Shown: positions 7,953-17,213, counted from the first letter of the stretch. The stretch is 64,000 nt of DNA from Bradyrhizobium sp. S69 (GCF_009766005.1 NZ_LMUK01000059.1:1-64000); one strand, 5' to 3'. A program made the numbers and translations. Notes: generated by a model from the letters alone, not told the origin.

Positions 7953-8945
7953 ATGAACCATCTTTCCTGCATTCGCATTTTCAAACGGGTGGTCGAGCTC
8001 GGGAGCTTTTCCAAGGCATCCGACGAGCTCTCGATCTCGCAATCGAGCGTCACCAAGTCCATCACGCAGCTCGAACAGCACCTTGGGACAAGGCTGCTCA
8101 ATCGCAACACCCGCGGGATAAGCCTCACCGAAGATGGGCTGACCTACTACGAACGCTGCACCAACATCATCGCCGAGATTGACGATGCCGATGCCGCGGT
8201 CGGCCAGCGCAGCAAGACCCTGGTCGGCACGCTGCGCATTTCGACCTCGGTGGCGTTCGGGCGCAGGATCCTGGCCCCGCTGCTGATGGATTTCATGCGG
8301 CAGCAGCCTCATCTGAAGATCGACCTCACCTGCGAGGACAGCTACCTCGACCTGGTGACCCACGGCATCGATGTCGCGCTGCGGATGGGCCGGCTGACCG
8401 ATTCGTCGATGGGCTGCCGCTATATCGGCCACAATCCATGGGTGATGGTGGCCTCTCCCCGATACCTTGCCGGCCGGCCTGCGCCCCAAAACCCTGCGGA
8501 CCTCAAGGCGCATGATTGCATCGTGTATTCCAGCGTTCAGGGCGATGCGGTTTGGCAGCTTCGACCGCGAACCGGCGATCCGCAGTCCGTCGTCGTCGAC
8601 GGGCCCTTGCGCTCGAACAATTTGTCGACGCTGCTTTCCGCGGCGAGGTCCGGCATGGGCATTGCGATACTGCCGCGCTACGTGGCGTCGGCGTCATTGG
8701 CCGCCGGCGAGGTCGTGACCGTGCTGGAGGACTTCAGCCTGCCCGGTCAGGAACTGCACGCGGTGTTCCCGTCGCCCAAGCAAGTGCCCCGGAAAGCGCT
8801 GGCCCTGATCGACTTCCTGATTCCGCAGTTCAAGGCGGACTGGTGGGAGCGTCGATCACCGGCCAAGGCCGTCGAAACTCCGAAGCACAAACGGCCGCCT
8901 AAGACTCGCCAATCTCGTGGGAAGCCAGGCATTCAAGCGCCTTGA
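7953..8945 (+). CDS. LysR family transcriptional regulator
   Basis: A 330-residue LysR protein. The N-terminal winged helix is clear (FKRVVELGSFSKASDELSIS, then QSSVTKSITQLEQHLGTRLL and NRNTRGISLTEDG), followed by a substrate-binding domain (LRISTSVAFGRRILAPLL; SGMGIAILPRYVA). The ATG at 7953 gives the usual start 3 to 4 residues before the first helix; a TTG at 7932 sits closer to a GGAGG and is an alternative. The end is tail-to-tail with glxR and overlaps it by 47 bases. It might control gcl-hyi-glxR or the P450; the sequence does not settle this. Confidence 0.9.
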   Translation: MNHLSCIRIFKRVVELGSFSKASDELSISQSSVTKSITQLEQHLGTRLLNRNTRGISLTEDGLTYYERCTNIIAEIDDADAAVGQRSKTLVGTLRISTSVAFGRRILAPLLMDFMRQQPHLKIDLTCEDSYLDLVTHGIDVALRMGRLTDSSMGCRYIGHNPWVMVASPRYLAGRPAPQNPADLKAHDCIVYSSVQGDAVWQLRPRTGDPQSVVVDGPLRSNNLSTLLSAARSGMGIAILPRYVASASLAAGEVVTVLEDFSLPGQELHAVFPSPKQVPRKALALIDFLIPQFKADWWERRSPAKAVETPKHKRPPKTRQSRGKPGIQAP

Positions 8946-9786
8946 CCATCGCGGAGTGATCCCACGATTTGCCGCCGAGCGCCGTGCACGAATTGAATAA
9001 TTGCTGCGTGGCGGCGGTGTTCGGCAATGCCAATCCGAGGGCGCGCGCGCCCTCCAGCGCCAGGCCGAGGTCTTTTTGATGCAGTTCGATTCGGAACCCC
9101 GGTTCGAAATTGCGTTTGATCATGCGCTCGCCGTGCACTTCGAGCACACGCGACGAGGCGAAGCCTCCCATCAACGCCTTCCGCACCAACGCCGGATCCG
9201 CGCCGGCCTTCGATGCGAAAAGAAGTGCCTCCCCGACCGCTTCTATCGTGAGCGCGACGATGATCTGATTGGCCACCTTGGTGGTCTGGCCGTCACCGTT
9301 GCCGCCAACCAGGGTTACATTCTTGCCGAGCTTGTCGAACAACGGCTTCACCGCGTCAAAACTCTGCTGCGAGCCGCCGACCATGATGGTGAGGGATGCC
9401 GCCTTGGCGCCAACCTCACCGCCCGACACCGGAGCGTCGAGATATTCAGCGCCGAGATCGTTTATCTTCCTGGCGAACTCTTTTGTCGCCAATGGCGAGA
9501 TCGAACTCATGTCGATGACGATCTTGCCTTTTGAAATGCCCTCCGCGACGCCATTGCGGCCGAATAGAACGTCGCTCACCTGCGGCGTATCGGGCACCAT
9601 GATGATGATGACCTCCGCCTGTTCCGCCACAGCCTTGGCGGATTTGCAGGCGATCGCGCCGGCCGACACGAAATCTCCGGCGGCGGCGGACGACTCCAGG
9701 ACAAAAAGCCGATGTCCCGCAGCCTGCAGATTGGCGGCCATGGGCCGGCCCATGATTCCAAGGCCGATAAAGCCGACGTCGCTCAT
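8899..9786 (-). CDS. glxR: 2-hydroxy-3-oxopropionate (tartronate semialdehyde) reductase
   Basis: A 295-residue beta-hydroxyacid dehydrogenase. The NAD(P)-binding fold opens with VGFIGLGIMGRPMAANL, the substrate-binding segment is LDAPVSGGEVGAKAASLTIM, and the catalytic lysine lies in GNGDGQTTKVANQI. It reduces tartronate semialdehyde, made by Gcl, to D-glycerate. Its position as the third gene after gcl and hyi strongly supports this choice over 3-hydroxyisobutyrate dehydrogenase, which has the same fold. The start is the ATG before VGFIGLG; a longer frame upstream reads into noncoding sequence. Confidence 0.92.
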   Translation of the reverse strand: MSDVGFIGLGIMGRPMAANLQAAGHRLFVLESSAAAGDFVSAGAIACKSAKAVAEQAEVIIIMVPDTPQVSDVLFGRNGVAEGISKGKIVIDMSSISPLATKEFARKINDLGAEYLDAPVSGGEVGAKAASLTIMVGGSQQSFDAVKPLFDKLGKNVTLVGGNGDGQTTKVANQIIVALTIEAVGEALLFASKAGADPALVRKALMGGFASSRVLEVHGERMIKRNFEPGFRIELHQKDLGLALEGARALGLALPNTAATQQLFNSCTALGGKSWDHSAMVKALECLASHEIGES

Positions 9787-9806
9787 GTCCCGGTTTCCTT
9801 CAGCAA

Positions 9807-10592
9807 TTATGCCGCCGCGGTTGCAGCGATGTGCCAACGCATACCGTCCATGGTATTCGTCTTCGGCTTGTACTCGCAACCGACCCAGCCGCGATATCCG
9901 ATCGCATCGAGATAGCGGAACAGGAACGGATAGTTGATTTCTCCGGTACCCGGCTCGTTGCGCCCGGGATTATCGGCGAGCTGGATATGGGCGATCCGAT
10001 CGAAGTGCCGCTTGATCGTGGGCGCCAGATCACCCTCCATGATCTGCATATGGTAGATGTCGTATTGAATGAAGAGATTGTCCGAGCCGACATCCGCGAC
10101 AATGGCAGCCGCCTGCTCCGTGCCGCTCAGGAAGAATCCGGGAATGTCGCGGGTGTTGATCGGCTCGATCAACAGCTTGATGTGGTTCTTCCGAAGAACT
10201 TCGGCCGCATAGCGCAAATTCTCGAGCAAGACATTGCGCAATTCCGCAGGATCCGCCTCTTTGGGCGTGATGCCCACGAGGCAATTGAGCTGCGGGCAAT
10301 TCAGCGCCTTGGCGTATTCGATGGCGCGCTGCACGCCTTCGCGAAATTCCGACCTGCGCTCCGGCAATATGGCAATGCCGCGCTCGCCCGCCGCCCAGTT
10401 GCCGGCGGGAAGATTGTGAAGCACCTGGGTCAAGCCATGCTCCCGCAGCAGTCCTGCGAGCACGTTCGGTTCGTACTCGTACGGAAACAGGGATTCCACG
10501 CCGGCAAAACCCGCTTTTCTTGCCGCCGCGAAGCGATCAAGGAACGGCATCTCGTTAAAAAGCATCGTCAGATTGGCGGCGAACTTCGGCAT
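9807..10592 (-). CDS. hyi: hydroxypyruvate isomerase
   Basis: A 261-residue TIM-barrel protein of the AP-endonuclease-2/xylose-isomerase-like family. It starts MPKFAANLTMLFNEMPFLDR and has the family segments PYEYEPNVL, LLIEPINTRDIPGFFL (metal-ligand Glu), YDIYHMQIMEGDL and HIQLADNPGRNEPGTGEINY. Hyi interconverts hydroxypyruvate and tartronate semialdehyde and is the usual partner of Gcl. It lies 31 bases after gcl and 20 bases before glxR in one direction, so the three form an operon. Confidence 0.92.
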   Translation of the reverse strand: MPKFAANLTMLFNEMPFLDRFAAARKAGFAGVESLFPYEYEPNVLAGLLREHGLTQVLHNLPAGNWAAGERGIAILPERRSEFREGVQRAIEYAKALNCPQLNCLVGITPKEADPAELRNVLLENLRYAAEVLRKNHIKLLIEPINTRDIPGFFLSGTEQAAAIVADVGSDNLFIQYDIYHMQIMEGDLAPTIKRHFDRIAHIQLADNPGRNEPGTGEINYPFLFRYLDAIGYRGWVGCEYKPKTNTMDGMRWHIAATAAA

Positions 10593-10623
10593 GACGGTTC
10601 TCTTGCATGTATTCGAGTTTGAT

Positions 10624-12405
10624 TCAGGCCGGCTCGACGAGGGATTTGTCGACAACGCCATCGAGCGGCAGATCGAGCACCTCCTCGAATTCGATGACGT
10701 TGTCGATCTCTGTCCCCATCGCGATATTGGTCACCCGCTCGAGAATGAATTCGACGACGACCGGAACGCGATGTTCCGCCATCAACTCGCGCGCCCTCGC
10801 AAAGGCCGACTGGGCGTCGCGGGGATCCGTCACCCGGATCGCCTTGCAGCCGAGACCTTCCGCAACCGCGACATGGTCAACGCCGTAACCGCCGAGTTCG
10901 GGCGCGTTGATGTTCTCGAACGACAATTGGACGTGGTAATCCATCGCGAAACCGCGCTGCGCCTGACGAATAAGGCCAAGATAGGAGTTGTTCACCACGA
11001 CGTGGATGTAAGGCAGCTTGAACTGGGCGCCGACCGCCAGCTCCTCGATCATGAACTGAAAATCATAGTCGCCCGAAAGCGCGACGATTTCCCGTTCCGG
11101 ATCTGCCACGCGCACGCCAAGCGCGGCCGGCAATGTCCACCCAAGCGGACCCGCCTGCCCCGCATTGATCCAATTGCGCGGGCCGTAAACTTTAAGAAAC
11201 TGGGCCCCGGCAATTTGCGACAGGCCGATCACGCTCACATAACAGGTGTCACGGCCGAAGGCCCTGCTCATCTCCTCGTACACACGCTGCGGCTTGATCG
11301 GCACGTGGTCGAAATGACTTTTGCGCAGCATCGATCGCTTGCGGTCCTGGCATGCCGCCGGCCAGGCCTGACGCTTCCTCAGCTTACCCGACCCGCGCCA
11401 TTCCTTCGCGACCGTGACGAACAGCTCAAGCGCCGCCTTGGCGTCGGAAACGATGCCGAAGTCGGGATTGAAGACGCGACCGATCTGCGTCGGCTCGATG
11501 TCGACGTGAACGAAGGTGCGATCCTTGGTGTAGGTCTCGATCGAACCGGTATGACGGTTGGCCCAACGGTTGCCGATGCCGAGCACGAAGTCGGACTCCA
11601 GCATCGTCGCATTTCCGTAGCGATGGCTGGTTTGCAGCCCGACCATTCCCGCCATCAGCACGTGGTCGTCCGGGATGGCGCCCCATCCCATCAGCGTGGG
11701 AACCACCGGCACATTGACGGTCTCCGCGAACTTCACCAGCAACTCGGAAGCGTCCGCACCGATCACGCCACCCCCGGCGACGATCAGCGGCCGCTCCGCC
11801 GCGTTGAGCATGTCGAGGGCTTTTTCGATCTGCTGGCGCGTCGCCGCCGGCTTGTAGACCGCGAGCGGTTGATAGGTCTCCTCGTCGAACTCGATTTCGG
11901 CAAGCTGAACGTCCAGCGGCAGGTCGATCAACACCGGACCTGGCCGGCCCGATCGCATGATGTGAAAGGCTTGGGCGAACACCCGCGGCACCAGTCCCGG
12001 TTCGCGCACCGTGACCGCCCATTTGGTCACCGGCTTGGCGATCGATTCGATATCGACGGCCTGAAAGTCTTCCTTGTAGATCCGGGCGCGCGGCGCCTGG
12101 CCCGTGATGCACAGGATCGGAATCGAGTCCGCGATCGCCGAATAAAGCCCGGTGATCATGTCGGTGCCGGCAGGCCCGGACGTGCCGATGCAGACGCCGA
12201 TGTTTCCCGCCTTGGCCCGGGTGTAGCCTTCCGCCATATGCGAGGCGCCCTCGACATGCCGGGCCAGGATGTGACTGATCGAACCGCGCTGCTTCATCGC
12301 GGAATATAACGGATTGATCGCAGCACCTGGGACGCCGAAAGCGTGAACCACGCCTTCCTTTTCCAGCACCCGTACCGCAGCGTCGATTGCCCGCATTCTG
12401 GCCAC
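10624..12405 (-). CDS. gcl: glyoxylate carboligase (tartronate-semialdehyde synthase)
   Basis: A 593-residue thiamine-diphosphate enzyme that joins two glyoxylates, releasing CO2, to make tartronate semialdehyde. Where related enzymes have the catalytic His-Glu, this protein reads RHVEGASHMAEGYTRA; a Val in that place is a hallmark of Gcl. The ThDP motif GDYDFQFMIEELAVG to VVNNSYLG is intact. The start is GTG giving MARMRAIDAAVRVLEKEG, matching the E. coli N-terminus, with GGGGAGA upstream. It heads the gcl-hyi-glxR operon, which feeds glyoxylate (from purine, glycolate or C2 breakdown) into glycerate. Confidence 0.95.
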   Translation of the reverse strand: MARMRAIDAAVRVLEKEGVVHAFGVPGAAINPLYSAMKQRGSISHILARHVEGASHMAEGYTRAKAGNIGVCIGTSGPAGTDMITGLYSAIADSIPILCITGQAPRARIYKEDFQAVDIESIAKPVTKWAVTVREPGLVPRVFAQAFHIMRSGRPGPVLIDLPLDVQLAEIEFDEETYQPLAVYKPAATRQQIEKALDMLNAAERPLIVAGGGVIGADASELLVKFAETVNVPVVPTLMGWGAIPDDHVLMAGMVGLQTSHRYGNATMLESDFVLGIGNRWANRHTGSIETYTKDRTFVHVDIEPTQIGRVFNPDFGIVSDAKAALELFVTVAKEWRGSGKLRKRQAWPAACQDRKRSMLRKSHFDHVPIKPQRVYEEMSRAFGRDTCYVSVIGLSQIAGAQFLKVYGPRNWINAGQAGPLGWTLPAALGVRVADPEREIVALSGDYDFQFMIEELAVGAQFKLPYIHVVVNNSYLGLIRQAQRGFAMDYHVQLSFENINAPELGGYGVDHVAVAEGLGCKAIRVTDPRDAQSAFARARELMAEHRVPVVVEFILERVTNIAMGTEIDNVIEFEEVLDLPLDGVVDKSLVEPA

Positions 12406-12742
12406 AGCATTTCTCCCCTGGGGTTTACCTACCCATCGGGATGCGCCCTGCGGCTCGAAAAGAGAATGCGCGCGCGGCGATTTTACTTATTCCTTTTTGG
12501 AAACCGGCCTAAGGCGGCCGGAGATCGTGCCTCTCCCGATGAATGAAATTGTCGGCTACCAAGCGGATCGCGGCCGCATGGATGCATTGATATACACGCA
12601 CTACTCGATCGACGCGCCGCCGGTCTATACGTCACCGTCCGGATCGCCCGGCGACCCACGGTCGCATGAGTTGAGCCCGGATTTCCTCCGGTCCCGCCAT
12701 CGATGCCGCGATCTGATTTCTCCATCCATCGCTTGAGGCGTC
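12406..12742. promoter_or_regulatory. divergent promoter region between gcl and the SLC13 permease
   Basis: About 340 bases between two genes transcribed away from each other. It carries the gcl ribosome site (12411-12417) and a short AT-rich run near 12480-12500 that is the best candidate for the gcl promoter. No clear dyad operator was found. A shared control region would couple glyoxylate use with the permease. Confidence 0.45.
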
Positions 12743-14053
12743 ATGACCGAGATATTACCAGGCACATGGTTCATCCATCCCGGCTGGTTCGCCGCGGTAG
12801 CCATCGTGCTCTGGGCCACCAACGCGCTGCCCGAATATCTGACCGCGCTGCTGTTCTTTGCAGCACTGACCATATTCCGATCGGCGCCGGCCAGCGTGGT
12901 GTTCGCCGGCTTCGAGTCGGCGGCGTTCTGGCTGGTGCTGAGCGGCTTCGTCCTCGGCGCCGCGATCAAAAAAGTCGGACTCGCCGACCGCATCGCCAAT
13001 TCGCTATCCGCCTTCCTCACCCAATCCTGGCCCTCGATGGTGCTCGGCGTGGTCTGCCTGACCTACGCGCTGGCGTTCGTGATGCCGTCGAACATGGGAC
13101 GCATTACGCTGCTGATGCCCATCATCATGGCGCTCGCCGACCGCACCGGACTTGGCGAAGGAACGCGCGGCCGGATCGCGCTGGCGCTCGCGGTCGGGCT
13201 TGGCACCTACGAATTGTCGGCCAGCATTCTGCCGGCCAACGTACCCAATCTGGTGATGACTGGCGCGGCGGAGCGCGCCTACGGCCTCCATTTCGGCTAC
13301 CTGCCATACTTCATCTTGCACGCGCCGATCCTCGGCATCGTCAAGGGCGCGTTGATCACGGGCTTTCTGGTCTGGATGTTTCCCGCACAGCCGAAGCGCG
13401 TCGAAAGCGCAGCTTCCCAGGAGAAGATGAGCCCGGCGGAATGGCGGCTGTCGATCATCCTCCTGGTCACGCTGGCGCTGTGGATCACGGATTCCCTGCA
13501 CGGGATTCAACCGGCCTGGGTCGGGCTGGTGGCCGCGTGCATCTGCCTTTTGCCGAAAGTAGGCTTCCTGACCGGCGAGGAGTTCGCCGTCGGCGTCAAT
13601 GTCCGCACCTGTATCTACCTCGCCGGCATTCTCGGGCTCGCGGCTGTCGTCGCCTGGTCGGGGCTCGGCGACCTGATCGGAAACGCGATCATTCCGCTGT
13701 TGCCGCTCGATCCCGCCTCGCCGGCGAAAAGCTTCGCATCGATGGTCGGGCTGGCGAGCCTCCTGAACTTCGTCGTGACGGCCAACGGCCTGCCTGCGGT
13801 ATTCACGCCGCTCGCTAAATCGCTTGCCGATCACAGTGGTTTCCAGCTTGTGACGGTGCTGATGTCCCAGGTGCTGGCCTACGCCACGCCATTCCTGCCC
13901 TATCAGGCGGCCCCGATCGTGGTCGCCGCCGGCATCGCGAGGGTACCGATGCGCTACGCCGTCCTGACCTGCGCAGCCGTCGCCATGATCTCCTACGCGG
14001 TTTTGGCGCCGATCGATTTCTTCTGGTTTCGCGCGCTCGGCTGGATCAACTAG
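12743..14053 (+). CDS. SLC13/DASS-type anion permease
   Basis: A 436-residue integral membrane protein with about 10 to 12 hydrophobic segments. The family features are two similar halves with re-entrant motifs: SNMGRITLLMPIIMALADRT in the first half and LASLLNFVVTANGLPAVFTP in the second. The usual S-N-T signature is changed to S-N-M and T-A-N. Members carry dicarboxylates, sulfate or related anions with sodium or protons. It is divergent from gcl-hyi-glxR, so glyoxylate, tartronate, glycerate or a C2/C3 precursor is a reasonable guess for its substrate, but only from position. Confidence 0.8.
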   Translation: MTEILPGTWFIHPGWFAAVAIVLWATNALPEYLTALLFFAALTIFRSAPASVVFAGFESAAFWLVLSGFVLGAAIKKVGLADRIANSLSAFLTQSWPSMVLGVVCLTYALAFVMPSNMGRITLLMPIIMALADRTGLGEGTRGRIALALAVGLGTYELSASILPANVPNLVMTGAAERAYGLHFGYLPYFILHAPILGIVKGALITGFLVWMFPAQPKRVESAASQEKMSPAEWRLSIILLVTLALWITDSLHGIQPAWVGLVAACICLLPKVGFLTGEEFAVGVNVRTCIYLAGILGLAAVVAWSGLGDLIGNAIIPLLPLDPASPAKSFASMVGLASLLNFVVTANGLPAVFTPLAKSLADHSGFQLVTVLMSQVLAYATPFLPYQAAPIVVAAGIARVPMRYAVLTCAAVAMISYAVLAPIDFFWFRALGWIN

Positions 14054-14060
14054 ATCGGCG

Positions 14061-14495
14061 CTAGATGCTAATCAGGGCGATACCCAGCTCGGGGCGTTTC
14101 TTCCTGCGCAGATGCGCCACCGTTTCCCGGATCGTCACCTCGAGGGTCGGACACACCGAGCCGGAAAGAAGATGGCCTCCTCGCACCGTGCCGTCCTCTA
14201 GTCCAAGCACGGCGTGAAGATGGAGGCTGGCCTTGCCGTCGTCACCCTGCGCCACGTCACCGAGCAAACTCAGAACCTCGCATTGCTCGCTGACGCCGAT
14301 CGGCCGGTAGGTTTTGGCCGAGAGGTCGAACCAGCCGACTTTGGCTTCGGCAAAGGCGCCGACCGCCGACACCGAGGCGCCGCTGATGTTTTGCGTGTTG
14401 GCGAAGTCGGTGATGGCCTTGAAGGCTTCCTCGCCCTGGTCGAGGATCAGCACAAAGGTCCGCTCCTCGCCACTCGCGACGGATTTCGATCTCAT
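14061..14495 (-). CDS. PPC (DUF296) domain DNA-binding protein
   Basis: A 144-residue protein that is nearly all one PPC domain: RTFVLILDQGEEAFKAITDF, ISGASVSAVGAFAEAKVGWF, and the metal-site pattern SLHLHAVLGLEDGTVRGGHL, then LEVTIRETVAHLRRKK. The domain occurs alone in bacteria and joined to AT-hooks in plants. The start MRSKSVASG has GGGAG seven bases upstream; an in-frame start 33 bases earlier is less well placed. It is convergent with the SLC13 permease and stands alone. Its role here is unknown. Confidence 0.8.
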   Translation of the reverse strand: MRSKSVASGEERTFVLILDQGEEAFKAITDFANTQNISGASVSAVGAFAEAKVGWFDLSAKTYRPIGVSEQCEVLSLLGDVAQGDDGKASLHLHAVLGLEDGTVRGGHLLSGSVCPTLEVTIRETVAHLRRKKRPELGIALISI

Positions 14496-14748
14496 CAAAC
14501 GCTCCCGAAAAAGACGAATTCCCGCCAACGCGCATGTGGCACCTCAAGGTCCGCCCCGGCGATAAACGCCGCCGGGGCGATCCCTGGGATCTCCGCCGTT
14601 CCGGGGGGACGAACGGCGAAGTCGCCGGGGTTACGCTTGGCGACGGCAAACGTTCCAAATCTTCCGCGACTCGGAAACTGGGTTCCGTCGGAACTTCGTC
14701 GTGGAGCTGACGTTGGATTGCGATCGAACCATTTGGAGGACACAGCAT

Positions 14749-15006
14749 ATGAAATATTTAGTTATCGCAGCGCTTCTGGTGGCCCCGGCTTTGGTCAGTC
14801 CCGCATTGGCAGACGAAGTCGGCGTGCATGTCGGCCCCGTCGGAGCCGGCGTGACCGTGGGCGAGGCCCCCGATCGTGACCGCGATCGCGATCGCACCAC
14901 GGTGATCAAGGAAAACCAGCCGCGCGATACCGATCGCACCACGGTGATCAAGAAGGAACGGGATGACGGTAGCGAAACCAAAACCATCATTCACCACGAC
15001 AACTGA
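14749..15006 (+). CDS. small secreted protein with DRTTVIK repeats
   Basis: An 85-residue protein with a clear signal peptide (MKYLVIAALLVAPALVSPAL, cleavage after ALA), followed by a short Gly/Val-rich segment (VGVHVGPVGAGVTVGE) and then a charged tail with two copies of DRTTVIK (residues 50 to 75) and the end KTIIHHDN. The ATG has TTGGAGGA eight bases upstream. It is likely periplasmic. I recognise this as a common small Rhizobiales protein type without assigned function. Confidence 0.75.
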   Translation: MKYLVIAALLVAPALVSPALADEVGVHVGPVGAGVTVGEAPDRDRDRDRTTVIKENQPRDTDRTTVIKKERDDGSETKTIIHHDN

Positions 15007-15032
15007 TCGAACCTGACAAGCGAACAAAACTT

Positions 15033-15063
15033 AAAGGCCGTACGCCAACCGCGTGCGGCCTTT
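15033..15063. terminator. intrinsic terminator, probably bidirectional
   Basis: A hairpin with arms AAAGGCCGTACGC and GCGTGCGGCCTTT (one G-T wobble) and a 5-base loop. On the plus strand it ends in a T-rich run after the small secreted protein gene; on the minus strand it is followed by TTTAAGTTTTG after the Rieske-system reductase. It therefore serves both convergent genes. Confidence 0.85.
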
Positions 15064-15135
15064 CGCTTTCGTCGATCGATGCCGGGCGATCGGCCTCAAT
15101 GTTCCGCGTAGACTTTCGATGCAGAGCAGTTGGTT

Positions 15136-16119
15136 CTAGATATCGAGCACGAGTCGCTTCTCGCGACTGAGCGAGCAGCAAATCATGAACGTCTTGCGCT
15201 GCTGATGTTCTTCCGGGCTGCGCACCGCGTCGCGGTGCAGCGGCGTGCCTTCCAGCACCGTGGTCTCGCAGGCGCCGCACACGCCCTCCTCGCAGGAATA
15301 GGCGACGTCGATGCCGGCGGCGATCAATGTGTTGAGAATGGTCTCGCCGGCCGCGACTTCGATGTCGCGTTTCTTGCGCGCCAGATGCACCGTGAATCCG
15401 GTAACGCCATCCTGCGGCTCGGACGCGCCTAGATCCTTTGCCGCATTGGCAAAGCGTTCGACATGCAAATGCTGCGGCCGCGGGGCGCTGGCGATGCACT
15501 GGTCCAGCATGCGGCTCGGTCCGCAGCAATAGATCTCGGCGCCAGGGGGTGCCACCTTCAGGACGTCGCTAGCCGAAACAGCGCGGCCGCCTGACGAATG
15601 GATCAAGGTCGCGTCGGGGTGACGTTCCAGCCGTTCGCGAAACAGCGCATGCTCCGCCGAGCGGCTCCAGTAATGCAGCCGTACCGGGCGGCCGAGTTGT
15701 TGCAGCCGCTCGAACATCGCGTAGATCGGCGTGATGCCGATACCGGCGGCCAGCAGCACGGTTTGTTCCGCCGTCTCGTCAAGTTCGAAATTGTTCCGCG
15801 GACGCCCGATCAATAATTCGGCGCCGACCCGCGCCTCATCGTGCAGCCAGACCGAGCCGCCCCGGCCGGTCGCCTCGCGCTTCACCGCGATGACATAGCG
15901 CGTTGCCGAGCAGAGCGGCGTGACCAGCGAATATTGCCGCAGCCCGCCACTCGGCAGATGCACGTCGATGTGCGAGCCGGGCGTGGCCGGCGGCAGCGGC
16001 CCCTGCAACGATGCGAATTCGAGCAGCCGCGCATCTGTTGCGATCGGGACGCTGCGTTCGAGCCGAACCGCAAGGCCCGCGGTTTCGTCGCGCGCTTCAG
16101 AGATTGCCAAAGGTGCCAT
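15136..16119 (-). CDS. ferredoxin-type oxidoreductase (VanB/phthalate-dioxygenase-reductase class)
   Basis: A 327-residue electron-transfer protein. The order is FMN-binding barrel (LRQYSLVTPLCSATRYVIAV), NAD-binding domain (LLAAGIGITPIYAMFERLQQ; YCCGPSRML) and a C-terminal plant-type 2Fe-2S domain (CEEGVCGACETTVLEG with the last Cys in FMICCS). It passes electrons from NAD(P)H to the Rieske oxygenase encoded immediately upstream, which it overlaps by 23 bases. This layout is that of class IA oxygenase reductases such as VanB. The substrate of the pair is not known. Confidence 0.9.
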   Translation of the reverse strand: MAPLAISEARDETAGLAVRLERSVPIATDARLLEFASLQGPLPPATPGSHIDVHLPSGGLRQYSLVTPLCSATRYVIAVKREATGRGGSVWLHDEARVGAELLIGRPRNNFELDETAEQTVLLAAGIGITPIYAMFERLQQLGRPVRLHYWSRSAEHALFRERLERHPDATLIHSSGGRAVSASDVLKVAPPGAEIYCCGPSRMLDQCIASAPRPQHLHVERFANAAKDLGASEPQDGVTGFTVHLARKKRDIEVAAGETILNTLIAAGIDVAYSCEEGVCGACETTVLEGTPLHRDAVRSPEEHQQRKTFMICCSLSREKRLVLDI

Positions 16120-17191
16120 AGGTCACACCCATGTTCTTCAGCCAGCTGCGGTACTTCTGGCCGATCAGATCGCTGCGATGGTGCAACTCATAGCGAAGAT
16201 CGACGGGAATACGCTCCGGCCGCTGCGTATCGACGATCGCACCGTCCTGCGCATAGACCAGGTCCTGGCGCCGCCGCACGTCCGCGTCGGAGGGCTGCGG
16301 CGAAAAATTGGTCCCGCAGACGATGCGCACGATGCTGGTGACTTCGTCGACCGGCTGCGCGGTCAAATACGTGCAAAACCGATCGTTCGGATTGCCCTCC
16401 GCCTCGCGTGCCGGATCCGAGATCACGAGCCGCTTCTTCAGATAAGCCACCAATGGGCGCATCAACTTGTAACTATAGTAGGAGATCACCGGCACGCCGC
16501 GCGGATCGCCATAGGGCTGCGTCACGCGCACTTCCGTCGAAGACAACCCCTCCTCGCTCTCATGCACCTCGTAAGGTGCGATCGGATCCGGATCGCTGAA
16601 AACACCGTTGACGCCGGCATGAACGAACGGAAAGTGCGTCGGATCGACGAAATTCTCCACGGCACGGTACCCCGACCGGAATGGGTAGGGGCCGCAGGTC
16701 ACCTTCTGGTAGCTCGGGTCGTCCCATTCGGCGAATTCGGGAATCGCGCGGGCCGGCGTGCCGATGCACGCCCAGATGAATCCATACTTGTCCTGGGCGT
16801 GATGCGGTATAGCGCGCGCCTTCTTGAGCGGCGTTTCCTGCGGCGCCGCCGGCATCAGCACGCATTTGGCGGAGCCGTCGTAATTCCAGCCGTGATACGG
16901 GCAGACCACCTTGTTGTCCTGGATAAATCCCTTGGAAAGCCGGGCGCCGCGGTGGATGCACAAATCCTCCCAGACGTGAATTTGCCCCTCAAGATCGCGC
17001 CACGCGACCAGATCCCGCTCCAGCAGGGTGACCGGGTGCAATTTTCCGTAAATGACTTCTTCCGAAAACGCGACCACGTGCCAATCATTGAGCAGAACCT
17101 GATCCTGGCATCCGTCGGAAGGCAGTAACCCTGGCTTTGGATTTGGGCCGGAAGAACTTGGGCCGGAGGGATTCGGGCTGACATAGTTCAT
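16097..17191 (-). CDS. Rieske-type aromatic ring-hydroxylating or demethylating oxygenase subunit
   Basis: A 364-residue oxygenase. The Rieske cluster ligands are in CIHRGARLSKG and CPYHGWNYDG; the mononuclear iron ligands lie in NFVDPTHFPFVHAG (N-x-x-D-x-x-H-x-x-x-x-H). It is of the VanA/phthalate-oxygenase type that works with the reductase encoded next. The N-terminal 20 residues are Pro/Ser/Gly-rich. The ATG at 17191 has GGAG seven bases upstream; a longer frame would run into the GntR gene. Likely reactions are O-demethylation or ring hydroxylation; the actual substrate cannot be read from the sequence. Confidence 0.92.
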   Translation of the reverse strand: MNYVSPNPSGPSSSGPNPKPGLLPSDGCQDQVLLNDWHVVAFSEEVIYGKLHPVTLLERDLVAWRDLEGQIHVWEDLCIHRGARLSKGFIQDNKVVCPYHGWNYDGSAKCVLMPAAPQETPLKKARAIPHHAQDKYGFIWACIGTPARAIPEFAEWDDPSYQKVTCGPYPFRSGYRAVENFVDPTHFPFVHAGVNGVFSDPDPIAPYEVHESEEGLSSTEVRVTQPYGDPRGVPVISYYSYKLMRPLVAYLKKRLVISDPAREAEGNPNDRFCTYLTAQPVDEVTSIVRIVCGTNFSPQPSDADVRRRQDLVYAQDGAIVDTQRPERIPVDLRYELHHRSDLIGQKYRSWLKNMGVTYGTFGNL

Positions 17192-17213
17192 CGACGTACT
17201 CCGCTCTGTGTCG

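Noticed and set aside
10573..12309. 578-codon plus-strand open frame opposite gcl
   Set aside because: It is antisense to a clear Gcl gene; the residues (many His, Arg, Asp) have the look of GC-driven open antisense frames and match no family.
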